From: Sphingomonas sp. PP-CC-1A-547
Lineage (GTDB): Bacteria > Pseudomonadota > Alphaproteobacteria > Sphingomonadales > Sphingomonadaceae
Assembly: GCF_003610375.1 (NCBI RefSeq)
Contig: NZ_RAPZ01000011.1
Coordinates: forward strand, 496,001 to 560,000
Direction of reading: 5' to 3'
DNA length: 64,000 bases
The first letter of the stretch is position 1. Each line of letters begins with the position of its first letter. Shown piece by piece: positions 50,100 to 57,674 of this stretch. The position numbers and the translations under genes are program-made. Under the pieces are notes generated by a model. It did not search any database. It saw nothing but the letters and a program-made list of their open reading frames with translations, and was not told where the DNA came from.

Positions 50100-50464
50100 G
50101 CCGTCACCTTGCCGGACAGGTATGGCATTATTGTTGCCGCAGATGGTTAATGTGCATCAATATCTGACCCGTCGAACTTCGTCGTAGTTTTGCTCGCCAA
50201 TCGCCGTGACCGTCTCGACGAATTGCGGTCACAATGGCGCGGAATAGCTGAACGGACGGTGACGCCGATCCTGTTGATTCAAATACGTATAGTTCTCGAA
50301 CACGGCTCACGAAAACTGCGGCGTCGTGCAATAACTCCGAAGTGGTCGCGTATCGACGGACCAATTCCAGTATCTTCGTTCAAAGAGGCTAGGTGGTTCC
50401 CCTATCGGAATGCTTCGCTTGTCCGACTGAGTGATCACGGTTTCACCATAAGAGGATTGTGATC
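50100..50464. other. G+C-poorer gap between the CHAP gene and the duplicated protein
   Basis: By eye this stretch is poorer in G+C than its surroundings (for example TATTGTTGCCGCAGATGG and AATACGTATAGTTCTC). Two frames of 78 and 90 codons exist, but they resemble no family and lack good ribosome-binding sites, so I do not call them. It should hold the divergent promoters of the flanking genes; no consensus hexamers are clear. Confidence 0.45.
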
Positions 50465-50890
50465 ATGTCGGTCGATATCAGCGATACAATCGATGCAGTT
50501 GCGGCAGAAGCGTTGCTTGCCGGCGCCGTGAACTGGAAGCAGTATGACGGGCTCCGCGTTGCGGCGCACACGACCAGTGCGATCTATCTGGTCATGTGGG
50601 GCGAGCTTCACTGGATTCCCGATCCCGCTACCTTCAACAGCATTTTCAAGGACTGGAGCGGAATCATCAACAGCGACTATATCGTCGACAACATGCCGAA
50701 GGGACTGGCGCTCGCCGCGGGCTCGTTCATCGCGATCAGCGGGGCGTCACCGGCGTGGTATTTCGTGACGCTCGGCAAGAAGCTGCACATCCCCGATCCA
50801 GCGACGGTGAACCGCTTCAACTTCCGCAGCCCGATCTCGCTGCCGCATTTGGCGCTGGACTATATCCCGACGGGTCCGAACGTCACGTAA
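50465..50890 (+). CDS. Unrecognised protein with two IPDPAT repeats
   Basis: The 141-residue protein has no signal peptide or membrane segment. It contains an internal duplication: residues about 40-56 (IYLVMWGELHWIPDPATF) and about 98-116 (WYFVTLGKKLHIPDPATV). Each is followed about 30 residues later by a Pro-Lys/Thr-Gly turn (NMPKGLALAAG, YIPTGPNVT). The shape YxVxxGxxxxIPDPATxN resembles short lectin- or wall-associated repeats I have seen in secreted proteins, without a firm family. AGAGG lies ten bases before ATG 50465; GTG 50459 is an alternative. It stands alone, between minus-strand genes. Confidence 0.65.
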   Translation: MSVDISDTIDAVAAEALLAGAVNWKQYDGLRVAAHTTSAIYLVMWGELHWIPDPATFNSIFKDWSGIINSDYIVDNMPKGLALAAGSFIAISGASPAWYFVTLGKKLHIPDPATVNRFNFRSPISLPHLALDYIPTGPNVT

Positions 50891-50947
50891 CGCTTGAACT
50901 ATCGGACCGGCGGCGGTGCTCATGCGCGCCGCCGGTTCCTCGATAGC

Positions 50948-51802
50948 TTATCCCTGGTTCTTCTGGCGCTTCGCCATGAAGGCGAGGCGCTCGAACAGCA
51001 TCACGTCCTGCTCGTTCTTGAGCAGCGCGCCGTGGAGCGGCGGGATCGCCTTGGTCGGGTCGCGATTCTGGAGGATGTCGAGCGGCATGTCCTCGTGCAG
51101 CAGCAGCTTCAGCCAGTCGAGCAGTTCGCTGGTGGACGGCTTCTTCTTCAGGCCCGGCACGTCGCGGACGTCGTAGAACAGGTCCATCGCCTTACTGACG
51201 AGAATCTTCTGAATGCCGGGGAAGTGGACGTCGACGATCGCCTGCATCGTCTGGCGATCGGGGAACTTGATGTAGTGGAAGAAGCACCGGCGCAGGAACG
51301 CGTCGGGCAGTTCCTTCTCGTTGTTGCTGGTGATGATGACGATCGGGCGCTCGACCGCGCGCACGGTTTCCTTGGTCTCGTAGACGTGGAATTCCATCCG
51401 ATCGAGTTCCTGCAACAGGTCGTTGGGGAACTCGATATCGGCCTTGTCGATCTCGTCGATCAGCAGGACGGGCGGCGCGGGCTGGGTGAACGCCTCCCAC
51501 AATTTGCCCTTGCGGATGTAGTTGCCGATGTCGTGGACGCGCGCATCGCCGAGCTGGCCGTCGCGCAGGCGGGCGACCGCGTCATATTCGTACAGGCCCT
51601 GCTGCGCCTTGGTGGTCGACTTGATGTTCCACTCGATCAGCGGCGCGCCGAGCGCCTTGGCGATCTCGTAGGCCAGCACGGTCTTGCCGGTGCCGGGTTC
51701 GCCCTTGATCAGCAGCGGACGGCGCAGCGTCACGGCGGCGTTGACCGCGACTTTCAAATCGTCGGTCGCGACGTAGCTCTGGGTGCCCTCGAAGCGCTTC
51801 AT
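50948..51802 (-). CDS. MoxR family AAA+ ATPase
   Basis: This AAA+ ATPase has 284 residues. Walker A is GEPGTGKT (34-41), Walker B VLLIDEID (112-118), sensor 1 IITSNNEKELPDAF, and the arginine finger is in LRRCFFHYIKFP. Its C-terminal lid is typical of MoxR proteins. These ATPases remodel partner complexes together with VWA proteins such as CoxE. The likely partner is at 46152, on the same strand but 3.6 kb downstream. Function in the cell is not shown by the neighbours. Confidence 0.92.
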   Translation of the reverse strand: MKRFEGTQSYVATDDLKVAVNAAVTLRRPLLIKGEPGTGKTVLAYEIAKALGAPLIEWNIKSTTKAQQGLYEYDAVARLRDGQLGDARVHDIGNYIRKGKLWEAFTQPAPPVLLIDEIDKADIEFPNDLLQELDRMEFHVYETKETVRAVERPIVIITSNNEKELPDAFLRRCFFHYIKFPDRQTMQAIVDVHFPGIQKILVSKAMDLFYDVRDVPGLKKKPSTSELLDWLKLLLHEDMPLDILQNRDPTKAIPPLHGALLKNEQDVMLFERLAFMAKRQKNQG

Positions 51803-51868
51803 GCGATGTCCCGTCCGGTTCTGAATACCGGGTATGGATAGAGGGGAAGCGTCGGTCAGCGCAAGCGG

Positions 51869-52543
51869 TCAGAGGTCGCCGCGCGCACTCGATCGCGCTT
51901 CGAGCAGCGACCACAGGCCGCGGTGCTGCGCGAAGAGTTGCTGCGCGCCGAACAGGATCGCGCGCTGGCAACCGGGCGATGCACCGAGTTCCGCAACGAG
52001 CGCGGCGGTGTCCGTCTCGGACGGAAGCGTGATCGTGGGGACGGCTACCCCGAACCGGTCGGCGGCGACATCGAGGACGCGGCGGATCGCGCGCCAGTCA
52101 TGGAGCAGCGCGGCCACCGCCCCGGTCGCACATCCACGACGCTCCGAACGGGCGAGCATTTCGAGTGCGTGACGTTCGCCGACCAGTGCCGACTCGCTCT
52201 CCGCCTGGCCGGGGGTCGAGGGTAGGGGGCCGACCGCGGCGGTGAGGTGTGCGAGATAGGTGCGCTCGTCCGCAAAGCCGCTGGCGGCGACGGCGAGCCA
52301 ATCCGATGCCTCGGGCTGGATCGCGCGGGCGAGCACGTCAGCGATCAGGCCGGGATGGTCGCCATGAACCGCGCACAGTGCGTGGACCGCATCGGACAAG
52401 TTTCGCTGGCCCGGACCGCCAGCGATCAGGCGCGCATGATGCGGATGCGCTGCGCTGCCGTCCGCGTCGGCGAGCGTGACGAACGCATCCCATGCGCTCC
52501 GCTCGCTCGGCTCCCCGCCTTGTATGCCCGCGTTCGAAACCAT
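51869..52543 (-). CDS. Conserved-looking protein of unknown function
   Basis: I recognise no named family. The product from ATG 52543 is 224 residues (an upstream ATG at 52645 would give 258). It is soluble, Ala/Leu-rich and helical, and ends GCQRAILFGAQQLFAQHRGL followed by a polar tail. Near the middle, HALEMLARSERRGCATGAVA and LLHDWRAIRRVLDVAADRFG look like the core. No signal peptide or catalytic motif is visible. It is upstream of moxR on the same strand and divergent from the DPP-IV gene. Confidence 0.6.
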   Translation of the reverse strand: MVSNAGIQGGEPSERSAWDAFVTLADADGSAAHPHHARLIAGGPGQRNLSDAVHALCAVHGDHPGLIADVLARAIQPEASDWLAVAASGFADERTYLAHLTAAVGPLPSTPGQAESESALVGERHALEMLARSERRGCATGAVAALLHDWRAIRRVLDVAADRFGVAVPTITLPSETDTAALVAELGASPGCQRAILFGAQQLFAQHRGLWSLLEARSSARGDL

Positions 52544-52808
52544 TATTCCCCGGCCGTGCTGCACCACGGAAAGCTCGATCCGCGACGATGTCCCGGTCGC
52601 CATAAACGAAGGACGTAAAGACGAAGTATACGCGGTGTTCATCATACTGTGTTTGCCATAGCGACGAACGCGCGGGACGCCGGTGTCGCTATGAACGCGG
52701 CTGCGATGCGCCCTTTACGGCGGGGCATGCCGCCGCGATAACGCGCGACCGAAGATTTTCGGGTCCGTCGGGCGGTATCCGGCGGGATGATCCCACGGAG
52801 ACTACAGG

Positions 52809-55121
52809 ATGCGCACATGGTTGCTCGGGCTTGCACTTGCTTCGGTCGGAACCGCCGCGATGGCCGCTGATCAGGTCGCGCCGCCGGCAGCGCCTGCCAC
52901 GCCGGCTCCTGCACCTGTTCGCCCGGTCGAGGCGGCCAAGCCCGGCGACCTGACGATGGCACGCGTATTCGGCAATCCGGACCTGTCGGGGTCGCAGCCG
53001 AAAGCGGTCCGCTTGTCGCCGGATGGCACGTTGCTGACGTCGCTGCGCAATCGCGACGACGAGAAGGAGCGGTTCGATCTGTGGGCGGTCGATACCGCGA
53101 CGGGGCAGGCACGGATGCTGGTCGATTCGAAGAAGGTCGGTAGCGGTGCGGAGCTGACCGAGGCCGAAAAAATGCAGCGCGAGCGCGCGCGGATCGGCGG
53201 GCAGAAAGGGATCGTCGCCTATGACTGGTCGCCCGACGGCAAGTCGATCCTCGTGCCGCTCGATGGCGACCTGTATCTGGCGAGCCTCGACGGCAATGTC
53301 CGCCGGCTGACCAATACGCCGGGTGGCGAACTGAACCCGGTGGTCAGCCCCAAGGGCGGCTTCGTGTCGTTCGTCCGCGATAAGAATGTGTTCGTTCAGC
53401 CACTGGCTGGTGGCGACGCGCGGGCGGTGACGACTGGCGGCGGCGGCACCGTGCATTTCGGCGAGGCGGAGTTCGTCGCGCAGGAGGAGATGCACCGCGA
53501 CACCGGATACTGGTGGTCGCCCGACGAGCAATATGTCGCGGTCGAGCGGTTCGACGAGGCACCGGTCCACACCGCCACTCGCGCGTCGATCGGCGCGACG
53601 GGCACCAAGGTGTACGAGCAGCGCTATCCTGCCGCCGGCACCCCCAACGTGCTGGTCGATTTGTATATCATGAAGCCCGATGGCTCGGGGCAGGTGAAGG
53701 TCGATCTCGGCACCAACCCCGACATTTATCTGGCGCGCGTCGACTGGACGCCGGATGGCCGAATGCTGCTGGTCCAGCGCCAGAGCCGCAACCAGAAGCT
53801 GCTGGAGATGCTCCGCGTCGATCCGGCGACGGGCAAGTCGACGGTACTATTCACCGAGAAGTCTGGCGTGAAGAGCTGGCTCAACCTGTCCGACGCGTAT
53901 CGCGTGTTGAAGGACGGCAGCCTGATCTGGCGGTCGGAGCGGAGCGGCTACGGCCAGCTCTACCGGTTCGCGTCGGGGAAATGGACGCAGCTTACCAAGG
54001 GCGACTGGGTCGTCACCGATCTGGTCGGCGTAGATGAAACCAAGGGACGTCTTTTCTTCCTTGGCAACAAGGACGACGTGCTCGAGCAGCAACTCTATTC
54101 GGTCGACGTCGCCAAGCCGAATGTCATCACCAAACTGACCGAGGCCGGCTGGTGGAACAGCGCGACGATGGATGCGGCGGCGAGCCGGTTCATCATCTCG
54201 CGCTCGAACCCCAAGCAACCGACGCAGGTCTATCTGGCGGATGCGACCGGCAAGCGACTCTCGTGGATCAACGAGAATGCGGTGGTCGAGGGGCATCCCT
54301 ATTACCCGTATCTCGCCAGCCATCAGGAGACCAAGTTCGGCACGCTGAAGGCCAAGAACGGCATGACGCTCCATTACGAGATGATCACGCCGCCGCTGGA
54401 GCCGGGCAAGAAATACCCGGTGTTCTTCGAGCATTATGGCGGCCCCGGCACAGGTCAGGTCGTCACGCGCGGCTGGCAAGGTGCGCTGCCGCAATACCTC
54501 GTCGATCGCGGCTGGATTTACTTCAAGATCGACAATCGCGGCTCGTATAACCGCGGCAAGGCGTTCGAGGACCAGATCTATCACGCGATGGGCACGGTCG
54601 AGGTCGAGGACCAGCTATCGGGCGCGAACTACCTGAAATCGCTGCCGTTCGTCGAACCGAGCAAGATCGCGACCTATGGCTGGTCGTACGGCGGTTATAT
54701 GTCGCTGAAGATGCTGGAGAAGACGCCGGGCGTGTATGCGGCCGCGGTCTCGGGCGCGCCGGTCACCGACTGGCAGTTGTACGACACGCATTATACCGAG
54801 CGCTATCTCGGCGATCCGGCGAAGGACCCGGCGAGCTATGCGACGTCGGCGGCGGTCGAGGAGGCGAACCGTATCGTCGATCCGTTGCTGCTGATCCACG
54901 GCATGGCGGACGACAATGTGTTCCTCGACAATTCGACCAAGGTGGCCGCGCGGATGCAGGCGACTGCGACGCCGTTCGAGATGATGTTCTACCCTGGCTA
55001 CACGCACCGCGTGGCGGGGCCGGGGATCAGCGAGCATGTCTGGGGGACGATCCTGAACTTCCTCGACCGGACGGTGAAGGACAAGCCGGTGCCCGAGGCT
55101 GCTGCGGTTCCGGTCAAGTAA
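52809..55121 (+). CDS. Secreted dipeptidyl-peptidase IV-type S9 peptidase
   Basis: This serine exopeptidase of 770 residues has a signal peptide (to about AMAAD). An eight-bladed propeller domain holds the double-glutamate motif EFVAQEEM that anchors the substrate N-terminus, and an alpha/beta-hydrolase domain follows. The triad is Ser626 (YGWSYGGYMS), Asp701 (HGMADDNVF) and His733 (GYTHRVAG). The Asp-His spacing of 32 equals that in mammalian DPP-IV. It would release X-Pro or X-Ala dipeptides in the periplasm. The MgtC-family gene follows six bases downstream. Confidence 0.94.
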   Translation: MRTWLLGLALASVGTAAMAADQVAPPAAPATPAPAPVRPVEAAKPGDLTMARVFGNPDLSGSQPKAVRLSPDGTLLTSLRNRDDEKERFDLWAVDTATGQARMLVDSKKVGSGAELTEAEKMQRERARIGGQKGIVAYDWSPDGKSILVPLDGDLYLASLDGNVRRLTNTPGGELNPVVSPKGGFVSFVRDKNVFVQPLAGGDARAVTTGGGGTVHFGEAEFVAQEEMHRDTGYWWSPDEQYVAVERFDEAPVHTATRASIGATGTKVYEQRYPAAGTPNVLVDLYIMKPDGSGQVKVDLGTNPDIYLARVDWTPDGRMLLVQRQSRNQKLLEMLRVDPATGKSTVLFTEKSGVKSWLNLSDAYRVLKDGSLIWRSERSGYGQLYRFASGKWTQLTKGDWVVTDLVGVDETKGRLFFLGNKDDVLEQQLYSVDVAKPNVITKLTEAGWWNSATMDAAASRFIISRSNPKQPTQVYLADATGKRLSWINENAVVEGHPYYPYLASHQETKFGTLKAKNGMTLHYEMITPPLEPGKKYPVFFEHYGGPGTGQVVTRGWQGALPQYLVDRGWIYFKIDNRGSYNRGKAFEDQIYHAMGTVEVEDQLSGANYLKSLPFVEPSKIATYGWSYGGYMSLKMLEKTPGVYAAAVSGAPVTDWQLYDTHYTERYLGDPAKDPASYATSAAVEEANRIVDPLLLIHGMADDNVFLDNSTKVAARMQATATPFEMMFYPGYTHRVAGPGISEHVWGTILNFLDRTVKDKPVPEAAAVPVK

Positions 55122-55127
55122 ACGCCG

Positions 55128-55844
55128 GTGCGGTTCGTCGAGACGTTTCACCTGTGGCCGTTCCTCGACACGCTGGTGAGCTATATCGCCGCGTTCGTGT
55201 TTGGGACGCTGATCGGGGCGGAGCGGCAATATCGCCAGCGGACCGCGGGGTTGCGGACCAACACGCTGGTCGCGCTCGGGTCGGCGGCGTTCGTCGATCT
55301 CGGCCAGCGGCTGGGCGGGGACGTCGAGTCGATCCGGATCATTGCTTACGTCGTGTCGGGGATCGGCTTCCTCGGCGCGGGCGTGATCATGAAGGAGGGG
55401 ATGAACGTCCGCGGCCTCAACACCGCGGCGACCTTGTGGTGCTCGGCGGCGGTGGGGTCGTGCGCGGGCAGCGACATGATCGCGGAGGCTGGGTTGCTGA
55501 CGTTCGTCGTGCTGCTGGCGAACACCGCGCTGCGCCCGCTGGTCGACGGGATCAACCGGATCCCGACCGAGGGGCGGACGATCGAGGCTACCTACAGCGT
55601 GATGGTGACGGTGGCGGCGGGGGATGCGGGGCCGATCGGCGATCTGGTGGTCGAGCATCTGGAGGCGACGCAGTTGCAGGTGGCCGAACTGGACGTGACC
55701 GAGCGGGGGGAGGATCGGGTAGAGATTGCGGCGACTCTGGTGGCGACGAACGTGCCGGCGGAGGAGTTGGATGCGATTACGGATCACCTGGCGAAGGTGC
55801 ACGGGATTGAACATGCGACATGGCAGGCGCGGACGCACGACTGA
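55128..55844 (+). CDS. MgtC/SapB family membrane protein
   Basis: This 238-residue protein with a GTG start has four or five helices. The family motif GTLIGAERQYRQRTAGLRTN is followed by IAYVVSGIGFLGAGVIMKEG and NVRGLNTAATLWCSAAVGSC. A cytosolic ACT-like domain (residues about 150-238) follows, as in MgtC proteins. MgtC affects magnesium homeostasis and F-type ATPase in some pathogens; the role here is unknown. It lies six bases after the peptidase gene, so co-transcription is likely. Confidence 0.9.
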   Translation: MRFVETFHLWPFLDTLVSYIAAFVFGTLIGAERQYRQRTAGLRTNTLVALGSAAFVDLGQRLGGDVESIRIIAYVVSGIGFLGAGVIMKEGMNVRGLNTAATLWCSAAVGSCAGSDMIAEAGLLTFVVLLANTALRPLVDGINRIPTEGRTIEATYSVMVTVAAGDAGPIGDLVVEHLEATQLQVAELDVTERGEDRVEIAATLVATNVPAEELDAITDHLAKVHGIEHATWQARTHD

Positions 55845-55875
55845 CGCGGGGGCGGATCTCACCTTACATTCGACA

Positions 55876-55979
55876 CCACCCCGGCGAAGGCCGGGGCCCA
55901 ATTGGGGGAAGTCGCTAACGGAGTGCGGTCCCCCGTTATTGCGACCTTTCCAATTGGGCCCCGGCCTTCGCCGGGGTGG
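55876..55979. repeat. Palindromic intergenic repeat, CCCCGGCGAAGG type
   Basis: Arms CCACCCCGGCGAAGGCCGGG and CCCGGCCTTCGCCGGGGTGG extend into GCCCAATTGGG and CCCAATTGGGC, with a loop containing an inner pair. Near twin of 34163 and 45540. It lies in the gap between the MgtC and asd genes. Confidence 0.87.
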
Positions 55980-56005
55980 TACTAGCTTGGTGGTGCAGCT
56001 AGAAG

Positions 56006-56064
56006 CTTGTTCCCCCGCGAAGGCGGGGGCCCAGACTGGACCCCCGCCTTCGCGGGGGAACAAG
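56006..56064. repeat. 59-base palindrome, sister of 45435
   Basis: Arms CTTGTTCCCCCGCGAAGGCG + GGGGCCCAG and CTGGACCCCCGCCTTCGCGG + GGGAACAAG with one mismatch around the centre. Same length and layout as 45435-45493. The remaining bases up to asd hold no other feature except the ribosome-binding site GGAG before ATG 56191. Confidence 0.9.
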
Positions 56065-56190
56065 GGGGCGGGGGGCAGCCCCTCACCCAAGCCCCCCAAA
56101 CTCCCCCTATCCGCGCAACAAGTCGAAAGCCGTTGGACCTCGCCGCGCAACGTCGGTACTGCCCGCCCCAAGTCCAATCGGAGTGACAAC

Positions 56191-57216
56191 ATGGGTTATC
56201 GGGTGGTGGTCGCAGGGGCGACCGGCAATGTCGGGCGTGAGATCCTCAACATCCTGGCGGAGCGCGAGTTTCCGGCGGATGAGATCGCCTGCGTCGCGTC
56301 GTCGCGCAGCCAGGGGTTGATGGTCGACTATGGCGACACCGGCAAGCAGATCAAATGCACGAACATCGAGCATTTCGACTGGAACGGCTGGGACATGGCG
56401 CTGTTCGCGATCGGCTCCGAGGGCTCGGCGATCTATGCGCCGATCGCCGCCGCGGCCGGCTGCGTCGTGATCGACAATTCGTCGCTGTACCGCATGGACC
56501 CCGACGTGCCGCTGATCGTGCCCGAGGTGAACCCCGAGGCGATCGACGGCTACAAGGTCCGCAACATCATCGCCAACCCGAACTGCTCGACCGCGCAGAT
56601 GGTCGTCGCGCTGAAGCCGTTGCACGACGCGGCGAAGATCCTGCGCGTGGTCGTCTCGACCTACCAGTCGGTCTCCGGCGCGGGCAAGGCGGGGATGGAC
56701 GAGCTGTTCGAGCAGAGCCGCAACATCTTCGTCGGCGATCCCGCCGAGCCCAAGCTGTTCACCAAGCAGATCGCCTTCAACGTGATCCCGCACATCGACA
56801 GCTTCCTCGACGACGGCTCGACCAAGGAAGAGTGGAAGATGGTCGTCGAGACCAAGAAGATCCTCGACAAGAAGATCAAGGTCACCGCGACCTGCGTCCG
56901 CGTGCCGGTGTTCGTCGGCCATTCGGAAGCGATCAACATCGAGTTCGAGAACGAGATCACGGCCGAGGAAGCGCAGAACATCCTCCGCGAGGCACCCGGC
57001 ATCATGCTGGTCGATAAGCGCGAGGACGGCGGCTACATCACGCCGATCGAGTGCGTCGGCGACTTCGCGACCTACATCAGCCGCGTGCGCGAGGATCCGA
57101 CCGTCGAGAACGGGCTGAACCTGTGGTGCGTCAGCGACAACCTCCGCAAGGGTGCCGCTCTGAACGCGGTGCAGATCGCCGAACTGCTCGGGCGCCGGCA
57201 CCTGCAGAAGGCGTAG
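56191..57216 (+). CDS. asd: Aspartate-semialdehyde dehydrogenase
   Basis: It reduces aspartyl phosphate to aspartate semialdehyde, the branch point to lysine, diaminopimelate, methionine and threonine. It has 341 residues from ATG 56191 with GGAG nine bases upstream. The NADP site is VVAGATGNVGREIL, the nucleophile cysteine is in IANPNCSTAQMVVAL, and other motifs are SVSGAGKAGMDEL and FVGHSEAINIEF. The frame is open upstream through the repeats, which is not coding. A terminator follows the gene. Confidence 0.97.
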   Translation: MGYRVVVAGATGNVGREILNILAEREFPADEIACVASSRSQGLMVDYGDTGKQIKCTNIEHFDWNGWDMALFAIGSEGSAIYAPIAAAAGCVVIDNSSLYRMDPDVPLIVPEVNPEAIDGYKVRNIIANPNCSTAQMVVALKPLHDAAKILRVVVSTYQSVSGAGKAGMDELFEQSRNIFVGDPAEPKLFTKQIAFNVIPHIDSFLDDGSTKEEWKMVVETKKILDKKIKVTATCVRVPVFVGHSEAINIEFENEITAEEAQNILREAPGIMLVDKREDGGYITPIECVGDFATYISRVREDPTVENGLNLWCVSDNLRKGAALNAVQIAELLGRRHLQKA

Positions 57217-57262
57217 TCGGGCGGGGCCATCGCGCCTTCAACACGCTCCAAAAGACCGATCG

Positions 57263-57298
57263 AAACCGCGTCGTCACCCCGTGTGACGGCGCGGTTTT
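57263..57298 (+). terminator. Rho-independent terminator of asd
   Basis: Stem AAACCGCGTCGTCAC/GTGACGGCGCGGTTT with one G-T pair and a five-base loop CCCGT, followed by TTTT overlapping the stem end. It lies 46 bases after the asd stop. Confidence 0.8.
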
Positions 57299-57674
57299 GC
57301 GATTCGCTTCGGATGACGAGCGCGAGCGGCGGAAGACACCGATCGAACCGAATTGCGGTGAATTTGATCGTCGATCTGGATAGCGACCAGTTTGGGTGCG
57401 ATTGTTAACGATCGAAAGTGTCCGACGAGCAAGTACTTTGACAGTGGGCGCAAAAGCTAAAACAAAAACGGTTTTATAACTTGGTCAATCTGAGTTCAAG
57501 TTGTGTTGAATAACGACAGATTGCTATGCCTGTTCCGACTTTAGTCTTATTTATTACGGTAACAGACTGTTAGTATTACAGGGGTGAACATCCTCCCGTT
57601 CCGATAGTCGAATCTAGAGTTCGACGATGCGGAAAGTCAGGGCTGCTGTTGCAGTCGTCAGTGGAGGTTGTTTG
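57299..57674. promoter_or_regulatory. G+C-poor leader upstream of the adhesin
   Basis: The stretch around 57400-57600 is the most A+T-rich in the window (AACAAAAACGGTTTTATAAC, then TTAGTCTTATTTATTACGG). TTGACA occurs at 57438-57443, with TAAAAC 15 bases and AACAAA 17 bases downstream as weak -10 candidates. The region probably holds the adhesin promoter and control sites. A GGAGG at 57662-57666 lies eight bases before ATG 57675 and fixes the start. No gene is seen here. Confidence 0.5.

Noticed and set aside
50128..50364. 78-codon minus-strand frame upstream of the CHAP gene
   Set aside because: No family, weak start context and G+C-poor composition without codon bias; likely the promoter region.
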